In this document: positions 1-9,174 of the stretch, piece by piece
Layout of the letters: each line of letters begins with the position of its first letter
Position numbering within the stretch: the stretch's first letter is position 1
Source: GCA-2720975 sp964467985
GTDB taxonomy: Bacteria > Planctomycetota > UBA1135 > GCA-002686595
Direction of reading: 5' to 3'
Length of the DNA: 64,000 bases
Assembly (NCBI GenBank): GCA_964467985.1
Contig: CAYXTP010000010.1
Location: 62,001 to 126,000, forward strand
The notes under the pieces: generated by a model
The model's database searches: none
Told to the model about the DNA's origin: nothing
Seen by the model: the letters and a program-made list of their open reading frames with translations, nothing else
Position numbers and translations under genes: made by a program

Positions 1-1
1 G

Positions 2-313
2 TACGGGATGTTCAGCTTCAAGGAATACGGTGACGGCCCCATGAAGTGCGTCGACATCCGCACGGGAGATGAACTTTGGAGTGCCGACGGGTTCGGGCCG
101 GGTAATTGCATCCTAGTTGGAGACGACCTGGTGGCCCTCACCGATGCGGGCGAAGTGGTTCTCGTGGAAGCCACTCCCGATGCGTACACCGAGGTCTCCC
201 GCGCTCAATTGCTGGAGGGCAAGTGCTGGTCAACTCCCGCTTTTGCTGAAGGTGACGTCTTCATTCGCAGTACCGAGGAAGGCATGCGACTGGATCTGTC
301 CGCAAACCGCTGA
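2..313 (+). CDS. PQQ-type beta-propeller protein, C-terminal fragment
   Basis: The reading frame is open to the left edge, so the start lies outside the window; only about 103 C-terminal residues are present. The sequence has the blade pattern of PQQ/BamB-like propellers: a turn of the type DIRTGDELW followed by strands and a second partial blade (LVALTDAGEVVLVEA). Such proteins in this kind of genome are usually secreted or periplasmic and annotated as outer membrane protein assembly factor BamB-like or quinoprotein-like, but no catalytic residue is visible here. The next gene is convergent and only 13 nt away. Confidence 0.7.
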   Translation, partial: YGMFSFKEYGDGPMKCVDIRTGDELWSADGFGPGNCILVGDDLVALTDAGEVVLVEATPDAYTEVSRAQLLEGKCWSTPAFAEGDVFIRSTEEGMRLDLSANR

Positions 314-326
314 GCGCGCCACGCCC

Positions 327-1385
327 TTATTTATCATTCGCCTTGGACGTGTCGGTTTCCTTGGGCCAGACGTGGTCTTCGGGACGAACGCCCTCAACAA
401 ACCTCCCGAACCCAAACTTGGAGGGTTTGAACTCTCCAACGAAGGACACCTCACTCTCCGCAGGGATTTGCTTCTCCATGCGCAAACCCCAGTAGCAAGA
501 GTTCACCATGATGCGGCGCACGCCCACGCTTGCAAAGTCCGTAGCCGCCCCCAGAGTGGTACATGCCGTGCGCATGGCCGGTCCTTTCTCGCGAGCGATT
601 TCCCGCACCCAAAAAACAGGCATCATGGGGGCATTCTTGGGGCCCGGCAGAATGGCGGAGTCCGGCTGCATGCCCTTTAGGACAGCGCCACGCAGCAAGA
701 CAAGCGCGTCATCGGGCAAGTCGGTGATCCCGTAGACATCCGTGTCTCCCCACACATCCTCGGCTCCGCGCAGGGTCGGATGGTCCGAGTTGTAGGGCTC
801 GATTATGCCGCGCGTGCTCTGGGTTCCGTGGCCTCCGTGGTGGTTGACCCAGGTTTCGCCGAGGAATCGCCGACCAAAGCCCCCGGGCCATTCCTGGTTC
901 CTAAAGGAGTACCGAGCGTACGCGCTCTCCTTGTTGCGCGAGTAGTTAAAGGCATGGGTGGCTGTGCGAATGCCAAGGATCGGTTTGCCCGCTTCGACGT
1001 AGTCCACGAAATGCTTCATGTCCGCGTCAGGCAGCTCGCGGAATCGGGTAAACAACACGACCATGTCCGCGCTGCCCAGCACCTCAAGGCCCGGGATGTG
1101 CGTCTGGTTTTTCGGATCGATGACGCCCGTTTCGGGATCGGTCGAGAAGAGAACGGTGCACCGGAAGCCGTGATGAAAGGCGAGAATCTTTCCCAGCATG
1201 GGCAAGACCTCCTCTGAACGGTATTCCTCGTCGCCGGCAATAAGAACAACGTGCTTGCCCTGCCCCGGGCCTTCGCTGCCCTCATACGTGAGTCGGAATG
1301 GCTGCGCCCCTTCAGCGTCCTGGCTGAAGCCGATGGTGGGTACGAGTACAAGAACCAGAACGGCGTTCAGGAGAAGGGCTTTCAT
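327..1385 (-). CDS. Secreted ThuA-like domain protein
   Basis: A protein of 352 residues if started at the ATG that begins a clear signal peptide (MKALLLNAVLVLVLVP, probable cleavage after the GFSQ region). The open frame extends 45 codons upstream but that part is Arg/Ser-rich and not protein-like. The mature part looks like the ThuA family (glutamine amidotransferase-like fold): a first strand HVVLIAGDEEYRSEE, then GSADMVVLFTRFRELPD, and a central GKPILGIRTATHAF strand-turn. ThuA-like proteins are linked to sugar use and are abundant as secreted proteins in Planctomycetota, but their reaction is not well established. It is transcribed divergently from the GMC oxidoreductase, 133 nt away. 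Confidence 0.8.
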   Translation of the reverse strand: MKALLLNAVLVLVLVPTIGFSQDAEGAQPFRLTYEGSEGPGQGKHVVLIAGDEEYRSEEVLPMLGKILAFHHGFRCTVLFSTDPETGVIDPKNQTHIPGLEVLGSADMVVLFTRFRELPDADMKHFVDYVEAGKPILGIRTATHAFNYSRNKESAYARYSFRNQEWPGGFGRRFLGETWVNHHGGHGTQSTRGIIEPYNSDHPTLRGAEDVWGDTDVYGITDLPDDALVLLRGAVLKGMQPDSAILPGPKNAPMMPVFWVREIAREKGPAMRTACTTLGAATDFASVGVRRIMVNSCYWGLRMEKQIPAESEVSFVGEFKPSKFGFGRFVEGVRPEDHVWPKETDTSKANDK

Positions 1386-1518
1386 TGTGGGTAGGGGCAA
1401 GCTTCGAGAAAAACGAATGGGAGTCCGGAAGGGGCCAGTATCCGCCTTGGAACCCACATGCGCCACCGCTAGGCTGCGAGCCACAGGGAAGTGGCGACGA
1501 GCGCTGCGCTCCTCCACC

Positions 1519-3162
1519 ATGATCGCCGATCTCGATGATCCGGGCCTCGCTGGCCTCCCCCACTACGATGTGGTCATTGCAGGCTCCGGGCCGGCGGGCA
1601 TGACGTTGGCCGCCGAACTCGGAGGCTCTGGTCTCCGCATCTGCGTGCTCGAGAGCGGCCTAGAGAAAGTCACGCGCCGCGGCGATCGATTGCGCGCGGT
1701 TCAGAGCGCTGGGATTCACATCAAAGCTCACTCGCGCGAACGGATCTTGGGCGGTGCATCCAGCACTTGGTCGGGACTCTCTAGCCCGCTGGACGATGTG
1801 GATCTGAGTACCCGTGCCTACCTCAGTCAGTCGGGCTGGCCGCTCGACAGTGAAGAGTTGGCCGGGCTCTATGGCGAAGCTTCTGAACGCTACCGCTTTC
1901 CAGATCCGGCGCTCTACGCAGCCGGTGGGTTCGTGGAATTGCGCTGCAAGGGGGATGTGGAACCAGCATGGGAGGGGCTTGACGAGAAGATCTTCTTGGC
2001 TGCCGCAAATGCGCAAGACTTCGGTCGAGAGTGGCGCTCGTGCTTCGAACAGGACGGCAGCGACTTGTTACTCGATGCCACACTCGTGGATTTTGAGTCC
2101 GAGTCGGGAAGCGTCAGCAGCGTCTTGGCCCAATCCCGCAGCGGCCGCAAGCACTCCATCCGCGGGCGCGTGTTCGTCTTGGCAACGGGCGGCATCGAGA
2201 ACGCGCGGCTACTCTTGCAAGGCAATCTGGGCAACGAACACGATCAAGTGGGACGGCACATGATGAACCATCCCAAGAACTACTGTGGCATCCTCCACCT
2301 GGCTCAGCCGGTTACGGATCTGCCGTATTTTTTCGGTTGCCAGGTGGGCGAGAATGCCGGCTACGCGGGGCTGCGCCTGCCAAGTTCGGTGCAATCCGAA
2401 CAAGAGCTGCTCAACTCCTACGTCCGCATGGAGCCCCTTTTTCCCTGGTCCGACAACGAAGGGGTCGAGTGCTTCGTTTTGTTCGTGAAGAAGTGCAAGG
2501 GGCTGCTGACCTTCTGGACCCAGCGCCAGAAGGGGGCCGTCATCGCCATGCGCGACTACTCCGAAACAGGAGACGATAGCGATCTATCGAATGCGCGCCG
2601 GTCCACCCTCGGGACAGCCGCTCTATCCCTGCGAGTGCTGCTTCACCTGCCGAGCGTGCTGCAGTACCTATTCTTCAGGCTGTCTGGACGATCTCCCCGG
2701 GTCAGACGGGTAAGGTTGCGCAACTTCATGGAAATGGAACCGCGCCCCGAAAACCGTGTAACGCTGGGGCAGGAACTGGATCCCAACGGCCAGCGCATAC
2801 CCCACGTGCAGCACGACACGAGCCAACGTGACCGCAGGTCACTCGAGGCCCTGCACGGGGTGCTGCGCGAGGAATTTGCGCGAACCAACCTAGGGACTCT
2901 GGGCCCTGATCTGAAAGACGCCAGCCCCTGGCCAATCGACCAGGATGCCTCCCATCACATGGGGACCACTCGCATGGGAACGGACCCGCTGAAGTCCGTG
3001 GTCACGCCGCAGTGCCGAGTACATTCGGTGTCCAACCTCTACTGCGCCGGTGCTTCCGTGTTCCCGACCAGCGGTTGTGCCAATCCCACCTGGACGATCG
3101 TGGCCCTGTCCATTCGGCTTGCGCGACATCTGCGCGGGGAACTGCAAGGGAGCCGGGCTTGA
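1519..3162 (+). CDS. GMC family FAD-dependent oxidoreductase
   Basis: 547 residues from the ATG at 1519; upstream codons in the same frame overlap the divergent ThuA-like gene and are not protein-like. Residues 15-35 hold a Rossmann FAD-binding motif (DVVIAGSGPAGMTLAAEL) and a GG-containing motif follows near residue 150-230 (FVLATGGIENARLLL). The C-terminal GMC domain carries HHMGTTRMG, with the catalytic His pair region, and a final SGCANPTWT block, where Asn replaces the second His as in many GMC enzymes. It probably oxidises an alcohol or sugar alcohol; the substrate cannot be read. It is the first gene of a three-gene operon with a Gfo/Idh oxidoreductase and a DUF218 protein. Confidence 0.9.
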   Translation: MIADLDDPGLAGLPHYDVVIAGSGPAGMTLAAELGGSGLRICVLESGLEKVTRRGDRLRAVQSAGIHIKAHSRERILGGASSTWSGLSSPLDDVDLSTRAYLSQSGWPLDSEELAGLYGEASERYRFPDPALYAAGGFVELRCKGDVEPAWEGLDEKIFLAAANAQDFGREWRSCFEQDGSDLLLDATLVDFESESGSVSSVLAQSRSGRKHSIRGRVFVLATGGIENARLLLQGNLGNEHDQVGRHMMNHPKNYCGILHLAQPVTDLPYFFGCQVGENAGYAGLRLPSSVQSEQELLNSYVRMEPLFPWSDNEGVECFVLFVKKCKGLLTFWTQRQKGAVIAMRDYSETGDDSDLSNARRSTLGTAALSLRVLLHLPSVLQYLFFRLSGRSPRVRRVRLRNFMEMEPRPENRVTLGQELDPNGQRIPHVQHDTSQRDRRSLEALHGVLREEFARTNLGTLGPDLKDASPWPIDQDASHHMGTTRMGTDPLKSVVTPQCRVHSVSNLYCAGASVFPTSGCANPTWTIVALSIRLARHLRGELQGSRA

Positions 3163-4211
3163 GTCACACCAGCACCCCCTCCACCCGGGCCAAGTTGCGA
3201 GTCGCCGTGATCGGAGTGGGCAAACGCGTGCGCGAAGCCGTGCTGCCCGCCCTGCGCGCCATTGAAGACCACTTCGAAGTCGTTGGCCTGTATGCGCGCA
3301 GCGGCCGCAGTTTCGACGCGGCAGGGCGCCTGTGGGGCGTAGCGCCCCTGGCTGAACTAACAAACCTGCAGGCCGTAGACCTGGTCTACCTCGCTGTGGG
3401 CAAGGAGGCCGTGCCGCCGGTGCTGAAGCATCTTGCCGGCCTTGGCGCATCGGACACGGAACTCCTGATCGATACACCCGTCGTGCGTTTTCGTCATTTC
3501 CGGCACCTCAAACTACTCACGGGCTTCAGCCGCGTGGGCGTGCCGGAAGACTGCGCGTTCTTGCCCTGGATTGCTCCGGTTCAAGAGTGCCTCGCTTCAG
3601 GAGTCCTCGGGGTGCTCGACGAGTTGGTCCTGTGGAAGTCTGGTTATGCCTATCACGCGCTGGCCACGGCCAAGACGATACTCCTGGCTGAGGAGATCCA
3701 ACGCGCACGTCGCATTCCAACTTCGAACGGAATGCATGAACGATCACTGGTCATGGACAACGAGGCGCGTGCCACGATCGTGGAACCCCGGGACTACGGC
3801 AGCGGTTGGATCCAAGTAATCGGCTCCAAGGGCACCCTGTGCGACCAACCACGCGAGACCTCCAGCAGCCTGCACATGGAGGTCACCGTGCAAGGCGGCT
3901 TGTGCCGGTCCATTCGCGTGGGAGACTTCGTAACGCACCTAGATGATGCCGAGGCTTCCCTGACTGGAGGTGACCCTGCCAATGCAAGCGTCATCGCTCG
4001 TCAGGAGGCGATGAAGCGTGTGGGGCTGCTGCGAGTATTGCGCGGGGTGCGCGACGGCGAATTGGGCTACGGCCTCGAATGCGGAGTCGAGGACATGGTC
4101 GTGGATTACTGGCTCGAACGCCTAGGGCGTTATCGCGCCACGCCGCTCACCCGGCCTGCGGCCCCACTCGCGCGCGCCATCTTCTCAACCCTCTCGCGCC
4201 TGGGTGGTTGA
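3159..4211 (+). CDS. Gfo/Idh/MocA-like NAD(P)-dependent oxidoreductase
   Basis: About 350 residues. I place the start at the TTG at 3159, which overlaps the TGA of the GMC gene (TTGA) and sits about 6 nt after AAGGGAG at 3146-3152, the best Shine-Dalgarno match in the neighbourhood; there is no ATG in a sensible place. The N terminus is a Rossmann fold (RVAVIGVGKRVREAVLPAL) followed by VDLVYLAVGKEAVPPVL, the strand and helix that normally precede the EKP motif. Here that motif is degenerate (IDTPVVR), so catalytic assignment is unsafe. Translational coupling to the GMC oxidoreductase suggests that the two act on the same sugar or cyclitol substrate. Confidence 0.8.
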   Translation: MSHTSTPSTRAKLRVAVIGVGKRVREAVLPALRAIEDHFEVVGLYARSGRSFDAAGRLWGVAPLAELTNLQAVDLVYLAVGKEAVPPVLKHLAGLGASDTELLIDTPVVRFRHFRHLKLLTGFSRVGVPEDCAFLPWIAPVQECLASGVLGVLDELVLWKSGYAYHALATAKTILLAEEIQRARRIPTSNGMHERSLVMDNEARATIVEPRDYGSGWIQVIGSKGTLCDQPRETSSSLHMEVTVQGGLCRSIRVGDFVTHLDDAEASLTGGDPANASVIARQEAMKRVGLLRVLRGVRDGELGYGLECGVEDMVVDYWLERLGRYRATPLTRPAAPLARAIFSTLSRLGG

Positions 4212-4213
4212 AG

Positions 4214-4954
4214 ATGGGCCACATAATCGAAACGCTGATCATGCCCCCGGTTGGCAACCTGGTGCTGGCCCTGCTCGGATGGTTCCTCATTCGGCGTGGT
4301 CGCAAACTAGGTCGCTACTGCGTCGGGCTTGGACTTGGGTCCCTGTTACTCATGACCATGCCCGTTGTCTCTGCGGCCCTGTTGATCAGCCTGCAAACGG
4401 CCGCGCCACTGGCTCCGGATGGCCCGCTGCCCAGGGCCGATGCCATCGTGATCCTGGGCGCGGACTTCCGCTCTATCGCGCCCGAGATGGGTGGCGCAAC
4501 AGTGTCGCCCCTGACTCTCGAACGACTGCACTATGGTGCCCGACTCGCGCGGCGTGGCCAGGTTCCTGTCCTGGTGACCGGGGGTCCACTGGGACCGAAA
4601 GAGCCCCCGCTTGGAGGCTTGATGCGCAGCGTGTTGCAGGACGAGTTCGGAGTCCCGGTCCGATGGACGGAACAACGCTCGCTGTCCACGCGCCAGAACG
4701 CGACGTACTCGGCCAAGATTCTTGCTGACGCAGACTGCAAGCGAATCCTGCTGGTCACCCATGCCTGGCACATGCCCCGCGCCCAACGCGCGTTCGAGCA
4801 CGCCGGCCTGCAGGTTATCCCCGCCCCCATGGGCATCCACCCGTGGCCAGCCAAGGAGATCGGGTCGATCACCCCACTCTCGCGCTCCCTACTTGAAAGT
4901 ACCTGGGGTGTGCACGAGTGGGTCGGTCGCCTCTGGTACGCCCTGACAGAGTGA
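4214..4954 (+). CDS. YdcF/ElyC-like DUF218 membrane protein
   Basis: 246 residues, ATG 2 nt after the stop of the Gfo/Idh gene. Two N-terminal membrane segments (about residues 11-25 and 31-55) are followed by a DUF218 domain: DAIVILGAD, then LARRGQVPVLVTGG, an Arg-rich STRQNATYSAKIL segment and ILLVTHAWHMPRAQRAF. This order is typical of the YdcF/SanA/ElyC group, linked in other bacteria to envelope maintenance. The exact reaction is unknown. It ends 17 nt before the convergent glycosyltransferase-like gene. Confidence 0.85.
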   Translation: MGHIIETLIMPPVGNLVLALLGWFLIRRGRKLGRYCVGLGLGSLLLMTMPVVSAALLISLQTAAPLAPDGPLPRADAIVILGADFRSIAPEMGGATVSPLTLERLHYGARLARRGQVPVLVTGGPLGPKEPPLGGLMRSVLQDEFGVPVRWTEQRSLSTRQNATYSAKILADADCKRILLVTHAWHMPRAQRAFEHAGLQVIPAPMGIHPWPAKEIGSITPLSRSLLESTWGVHEWVGRLWYALTE

Positions 4955-4971
4955 AGCTTGAGGGCCTGGGG

Positions 4972-6732
4972 TCAGTCGAGCAGCCAGCGATCCCATTCCG
5001 CCTCCAAGCCACGTCTCAAGTGCACGCGCGCACCAAGGGGCTGTTGATTGATCCACTCACGGGCGGCCTCCAGGTTCAGGTAGAAGGAGTAGAACCCCGG
5101 TCCGACGACGAAGGATCGCAGAAAGCGCGACCCTGCGCCTTCGAGGAACGATTCGGATCGAGCCGCCCCCATGTGCTGAACGACTTCCGCAGACAGAGAG
5201 TCCGGAGTAACGGACCAGTCTCGGCCTACTCGCCCAACAGCTTCCGCCAGTCGATCCCCTAGTTCTGGGCCCATTCCATCTGCGGCATGTAGGGCCGCGG
5301 CCACGTCGCCCCGTGTGGCCTGCACGAGTCGTCGCCCGAGCCCGCGAACCCAATCCAGATGCTGCTCTCCACCGAGGGTCTCGACCAACTGCAGGTCCGC
5401 AGCGAAGTTCTGACTTAGACCTGACAAGCCGATGCCTGCCAGGTCCGCGAACAGGAATTCCGGATCGGGTTCATTGAATCCCGATAGCCGCCTGAGCTGA
5501 CTCTCACGATCCCCAGAAAGGTGAGGCAGGATCTTGGGAACGTATCCAAGGTAGTGGTAGCCCTTCACGTTCGACAGAATCCCGAGATTCTGCAGGGGAC
5601 TCCAAGGTCGTGCTTCCCCCAGTATGCCAACCGTATTCCAAAGGCCAAGGACACAGAAGGCGGCCACGCACAGGGTTCCGGCTCGTCCGGCTCGAGCGGC
5701 CAGAACGGAGGACACGAGCAAGGCCAGCACCCACAAGGGCATCATGCGCATCCAATCAAAAGCGTAGTTGTGCTCGGGCAAGATAAATCCTGACCCCACC
5801 CACGCTGCGACCCACAGCAGGGCCATGCCGGCCAGGAATCGGGCAACGAAACCGCCGCGAAGGAGGGCGAGAACAAAGACACAGGCACCCGCCAGCGGAT
5901 AGACAACACGTGTCACGAGCTCCAGGCCTTCACGCCCGCCATACACCGAACGAATGAAGGTGCCTAGCAGTTCCAGCCGACTGTCCTCAGACACCAGCGA
6001 CCGCCCGTGCACGTCGAACAACTCGCCGCCTACGAGCGTGCCCATCCAGATCAATGGCAAGGCACCCACCAAGAGCCCAAGCAATCCAAGAGCGCCCGCA
6101 CGCGAGAAAACGATGCCCGGACGCATTACGAGCAAGGCCAAGCCAGCCCAAGCAACAAACAGCGCCATCTGATAACTGAAATACACGCCTAGCCCGGCCA
6201 CAATTCCTAGGCCCATCAGTGGCCTGGTCAAGTCAGCACCCAAGTGGCTCTTCAGCAACCGTAGGCACTGGTCCAGGATCAAGACGCCGAACAGCATGGC
6301 TTCAAAGTGGATGCCCAGGCTCAGCAGACTGAGCTTCTGAGCGGCTCTCGGCCCGAAGATGAACAGCAGCCCGAACATCAGAGCTTCGCGTCGCCCACAG
6401 TGGTGGGCCAGCAGCCTCCAACCGTAGCTCATGACCAAGGCGCAGGTCAGCAGACCCAACAACTTGTGAGCCAGCAGGTTCTCGCCCACGACCAGAAACG
6501 CCAGGGCCTTCAAATGACTGATCACAAACCCACCACCCTCGTAGTAGTGGTAGGCCAATTGGTGATGCTCCACGGCCAAGTTGTCGATCATGGCCTTGGC
6601 TGCCGTGCCCTTTTCCAACTCCTCGCCGTAGAGGAAGACGTCCGCGATGGCCGCAATCATCCAACCTTTGACGAGGGTCAGTAGGGCCAGGAGCGCGTAC
6701 AGGTCGCGGCGAGGTGCTGGGGTCAAGGTCAT
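4972..6732 (-). CDS. Polytopic membrane protein, glycosyltransferase (GT39/ArnT)-like
   Basis: 586 residues. It begins with a short N terminus and a first membrane helix, then an acidic loop with EE and a YHYYEGGGFV motif before helix 2, followed by about eight to ten more hydrophobic segments to residue 390 and a soluble C-terminal domain of about 190 residues. This architecture (acidic first periplasmic loop, many helices, C-terminal globular domain) fits lipid-linked sugar glycosyltransferases of the PMT/ArnT superfamily, but I see no decisive catalytic signature, so function is inferred from topology. A TAGGCT hexamer lies 6 nt before the ATG. Confidence 0.55.
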   Translation of the reverse strand: MTLTPAPRRDLYALLALLTLVKGWMIAAIADVFLYGEELEKGTAAKAMIDNLAVEHHQLAYHYYEGGGFVISHLKALAFLVVGENLLAHKLLGLLTCALVMSYGWRLLAHHCGRREALMFGLLFIFGPRAAQKLSLLSLGIHFEAMLFGVLILDQCLRLLKSHLGADLTRPLMGLGIVAGLGVYFSYQMALFVAWAGLALLVMRPGIVFSRAGALGLLGLLVGALPLIWMGTLVGGELFDVHGRSLVSEDSRLELLGTFIRSVYGGREGLELVTRVVYPLAGACVFVLALLRGGFVARFLAGMALLWVAAWVGSGFILPEHNYAFDWMRMMPLWVLALLVSSVLAARAGRAGTLCVAAFCVLGLWNTVGILGEARPWSPLQNLGILSNVKGYHYLGYVPKILPHLSGDRESQLRRLSGFNEPDPEFLFADLAGIGLSGLSQNFAADLQLVETLGGEQHLDWVRGLGRRLVQATRGDVAAALHAADGMGPELGDRLAEAVGRVGRDWSVTPDSLSAEVVQHMGAARSESFLEGAGSRFLRSFVVGPGFYSFYLNLEAAREWINQQPLGARVHLRRGLEAEWDRWLLD

Positions 6733-6738
6733 GAGGGA

Positions 6739-6744
6739 AGCCTA
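6739..6744 (-). promoter_or_regulatory. -10 element (TAGGCT) of a probably leaderless transcript
   Basis: TAGGCT on the minus strand, 6 nt upstream of the ATG at 6732. A start site 6-8 nt downstream would fall on the start codon. No Shine-Dalgarno sequence is present. Confidence 0.4.
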
Positions 6745-6804
6745 AGGATGGCGAGACCCTGCTGTGGCTTGCAAGGATCTCAATGGGTTCGGGCCACGGC
6801 TCGA

Positions 6805-6810
6805 TATGAT
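6805..6810 (+). promoter_or_regulatory. -10 element (TATGAT) of a probably leaderless transcript
   Basis: TATGAT, five of six matches to TATAAT, ends 6 nt before the ATG at 6817. No convincing -35 hexamer is seen at normal spacing. Confidence 0.5.
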
Positions 6811-6816
6811 CCCTGC

Positions 6817-9096
6817 ATGCCCCGCACCCCGTTGATCCTCGCTCTGGCCCTGGTCAGCTGCCGACAGGCTGACCCCGAAGGGGCAGCGAGCGACCCCGAT
6901 CCGGCCCGCGCCTTCGCAGGGTCAGCCTCCTGCCTCACGTGCCACGCACAGCAGTCCGAACTCTGGGCGGGATCCCACCACGACCTGGCCATGCAGGCGG
7001 CAGAGGTGGGCACCGTGCTGGGAGATTTTGACGGCGCATCGCTGGAGCACTTCGGCAGCACGACCCACTTCACCAATCTGGACGGAGAGTACTTCGTCAG
7101 CACGCTGGGCCCTGATGGCCAGCTCCATGACTACCGCGTGGCTTGGGTCTTTGGCGTCGAACCCCTGCAGCAGTACCTGGTCGAGTTCCCGGGGGGCCGC
7201 CTGCAGACTCTGCCCGCCTGCTGGGACACGCGGCCGGCGAGTGAGGGGGGCCAACGCTGGTTCCACATTTATCCGGACGAAGCGATCCCCCCCGGCGACG
7301 AGTTGCACTGGACGGGCCCCAATCAGACCTGGAACTTCATGTGCGCGTCTTGTCACACGACGGGATTGGAGAAGGGGTATGACTCGCGCGCAGACAAGTA
7401 CGAGACGACTTGGTTGGAGGATGATGTCTCGTGTGAATCCTGCCACGGTCCCGCCCAACAGCATGTGGACTGGGCCAACTCGGGTGCATCCCCGACGGTT
7501 CCAAACGGTCTGGCGATTCAGCTCTCCGACACCAACGGTGGGGTCTGGAACATGGACCCCGAAACGGGCAATGCCAAACGCTCCGTTCCCCGATCGAGTC
7601 GAGCCCAGACCGAAACCTGCGCCCGTTGCCACTCCCGCCGCAGCGTGTTGCGGGAAACTCCCGTGGACGGATCATCGTTCTTCGACAACTATCGCTTGAG
7701 CCTCTTGGATGAGGGCCTCTATCACGCCGATGGACAAATCCTGGACGAAGTCTACGTCTATGGTTCATTCCTGCAGAGCAAGATGCACGCTGAGGGAGTG
7801 ACCTGCAGCAACTGTCACGATCCCCACTCCGCGCGTCTGCTGTTCGAAGGCAATGCCCTGTGTGCACAGTGCCATCTGCCCGAGAAGTACGACCAGCCTG
7901 AACATCATCACCATGCCCAGGACGGCCCCGGGTCCAGCTGCGTGGAATGCCACATGCCGACACGCACCTACATGGTTGTTGACCCGCGACGGGACCATTC
8001 GCTGCGTGTACCCCGGCCCGATCTCAGCGTTGAGTTGGGTACGCCCAATGCCTGCACGGCTTGTCACGATGACCAGTCCTCAGAGTGGGCGGCCGAGGCC
8101 GTATTGGACTGGTTTCCCACCGGTCGCAGCCAGTCACCGCACTATGCCCGAGCCCTGCACGCCGCGCGCTCTGGCACTCCCGGGGCCGGCTCCCTCCTGG
8201 CGCAGATCGCCATGAGCCCAGACGTACCGCCCATCGTACGAGCCACCGCGATCACGCACTTGCCCACATACGTGGATCAAAGCACGTTTCCTGCTCTGAC
8301 AGCCAGCCTCGGCGACCCACACCCCTTGGTCCGGGCCGCCGCAGTCGACGGACTGCGAATCTTGCCCGTGCAAGAACGCGCCAACATGGCGTTCTCATTC
8401 CTAGAAGATCCCGTGCGGCTCGTGCGCATTACCGCTGCCCGCACCTTGGCGTCATTCACGACCCAGAAACTCCCGGACGTCATTGCCACCCCGCTGAATG
8501 CGGCGCTGACCGAACTGCACGATGCGGAAATGGAGAGCGCCGAACGGGCGAGTGCGCGGGTCAACTTGGCTCAGATTGCCACCGAGCAAGACCGCCTAGC
8601 CGAGGCCATCACCCATTTGCGCGCAGCACGCGATCTCGAGCCGCACTTCGTCCCGCTCTACGTCAATTTGGCCGACCTTCTGCGGCGCCAGGGCAAGGAA
8701 GTGGAAGCTGAAGCAGCCCTGCGCGCAGGACTCAAGGTCGCCCCCGGCAACGCAGCTTTACACCATGCACTGGGCCTGCTGCTCGCGCGTACAGATCGAT
8801 TGCACGATGCTCTCAACAGTCTGGCGCAGGCCATGGGCCTGGCACCACGGGACCCGCGCCTCGTCTACGCCCACGCCCTTGCCCTCGACAGCCTCGGCAA
8901 TCGGTTGGAGGCACTGTCGGAGCTAGAACGCGCGCAGGTCAGATTCCCTGCAGACCCTGAAATTCTCCACGCCCTGGCGACCTTGAACCGCGACGAAGGG
9001 CGGACGGAGATCGCTCTACGATGGGCGAAGCAGCTGCAGGCCATCTCTCCAGGGGATGAATCTGTGGACAAGCTTGTGCAGGCGTTGGGGGGATGA
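6817..9096 (+). CDS. Octahaem c-type cytochrome lipoprotein with HEAT and TPR tail
   Basis: 759 residues from the ATG at 6817. The short signal peptide ends in a lipobox (LVSC, Cys15), so it should be an exported lipoprotein. Eight CXXCH haem sites lie at about residues 39, 176, 206, 268, 330, 349, 375 and 413. From about 420 to 600 there are HEAT-like helical pairs (HPLVRAAAVDGLRIL, RLVRITAARTLASF) and from about 600 to the end five or so TPR units (ALHHALGLLLARTDRLHDAL). The haem part resembles cytochrome c554/NrfA-related multihaem proteins; the helical tail suggests docking to a partner. Electron donor and acceptor are unknown. It is a single-gene unit, divergent from the membrane glycosyltransferase-like gene. 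Confidence 0.85.
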   Translation: MPRTPLILALALVSCRQADPEGAASDPDPARAFAGSASCLTCHAQQSELWAGSHHDLAMQAAEVGTVLGDFDGASLEHFGSTTHFTNLDGEYFVSTLGPDGQLHDYRVAWVFGVEPLQQYLVEFPGGRLQTLPACWDTRPASEGGQRWFHIYPDEAIPPGDELHWTGPNQTWNFMCASCHTTGLEKGYDSRADKYETTWLEDDVSCESCHGPAQQHVDWANSGASPTVPNGLAIQLSDTNGGVWNMDPETGNAKRSVPRSSRAQTETCARCHSRRSVLRETPVDGSSFFDNYRLSLLDEGLYHADGQILDEVYVYGSFLQSKMHAEGVTCSNCHDPHSARLLFEGNALCAQCHLPEKYDQPEHHHHAQDGPGSSCVECHMPTRTYMVVDPRRDHSLRVPRPDLSVELGTPNACTACHDDQSSEWAAEAVLDWFPTGRSQSPHYARALHAARSGTPGAGSLLAQIAMSPDVPPIVRATAITHLPTYVDQSTFPALTASLGDPHPLVRAAAVDGLRILPVQERANMAFSFLEDPVRLVRITAARTLASFTTQKLPDVIATPLNAALTELHDAEMESAERASARVNLAQIATEQDRLAEAITHLRAARDLEPHFVPLYVNLADLLRRQGKEVEAEAALRAGLKVAPGNAALHHALGLLLARTDRLHDALNSLAQAMGLAPRDPRLVYAHALALDSLGNRLEALSELERAQVRFPADPEILHALATLNRDEGRTEIALRWAKQLQAISPGDESVDKLVQALGG

Positions 9097-9159
9097 AGCG
9101 GTGAGTGAGTCTCGCTGGAGATCCCGCCCGGCCCAGCTTGCACTCCCCCAATGACTCCC

Positions 9160-9165
9160 TAAGCT
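9160..9165 (+). promoter_or_regulatory. Candidate -10 element (TAAGCT)
   Basis: TAAGCT ends 9 nt before the ATG at 9175; a start site at normal distance would leave a leader of 0-3 nt. Weak match outside the TANNNT core. Confidence 0.3.
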
Positions 9166-9174
9166 CCCCCCAGT

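Noticed and set aside
1198..1518. N-terminal extension of the GMC oxidoreductase
   Set aside because: The extra 107 codons overlap the divergent ThuA-like gene and lack protein-like composition; the flavin-binding motif is normally near the N terminus.
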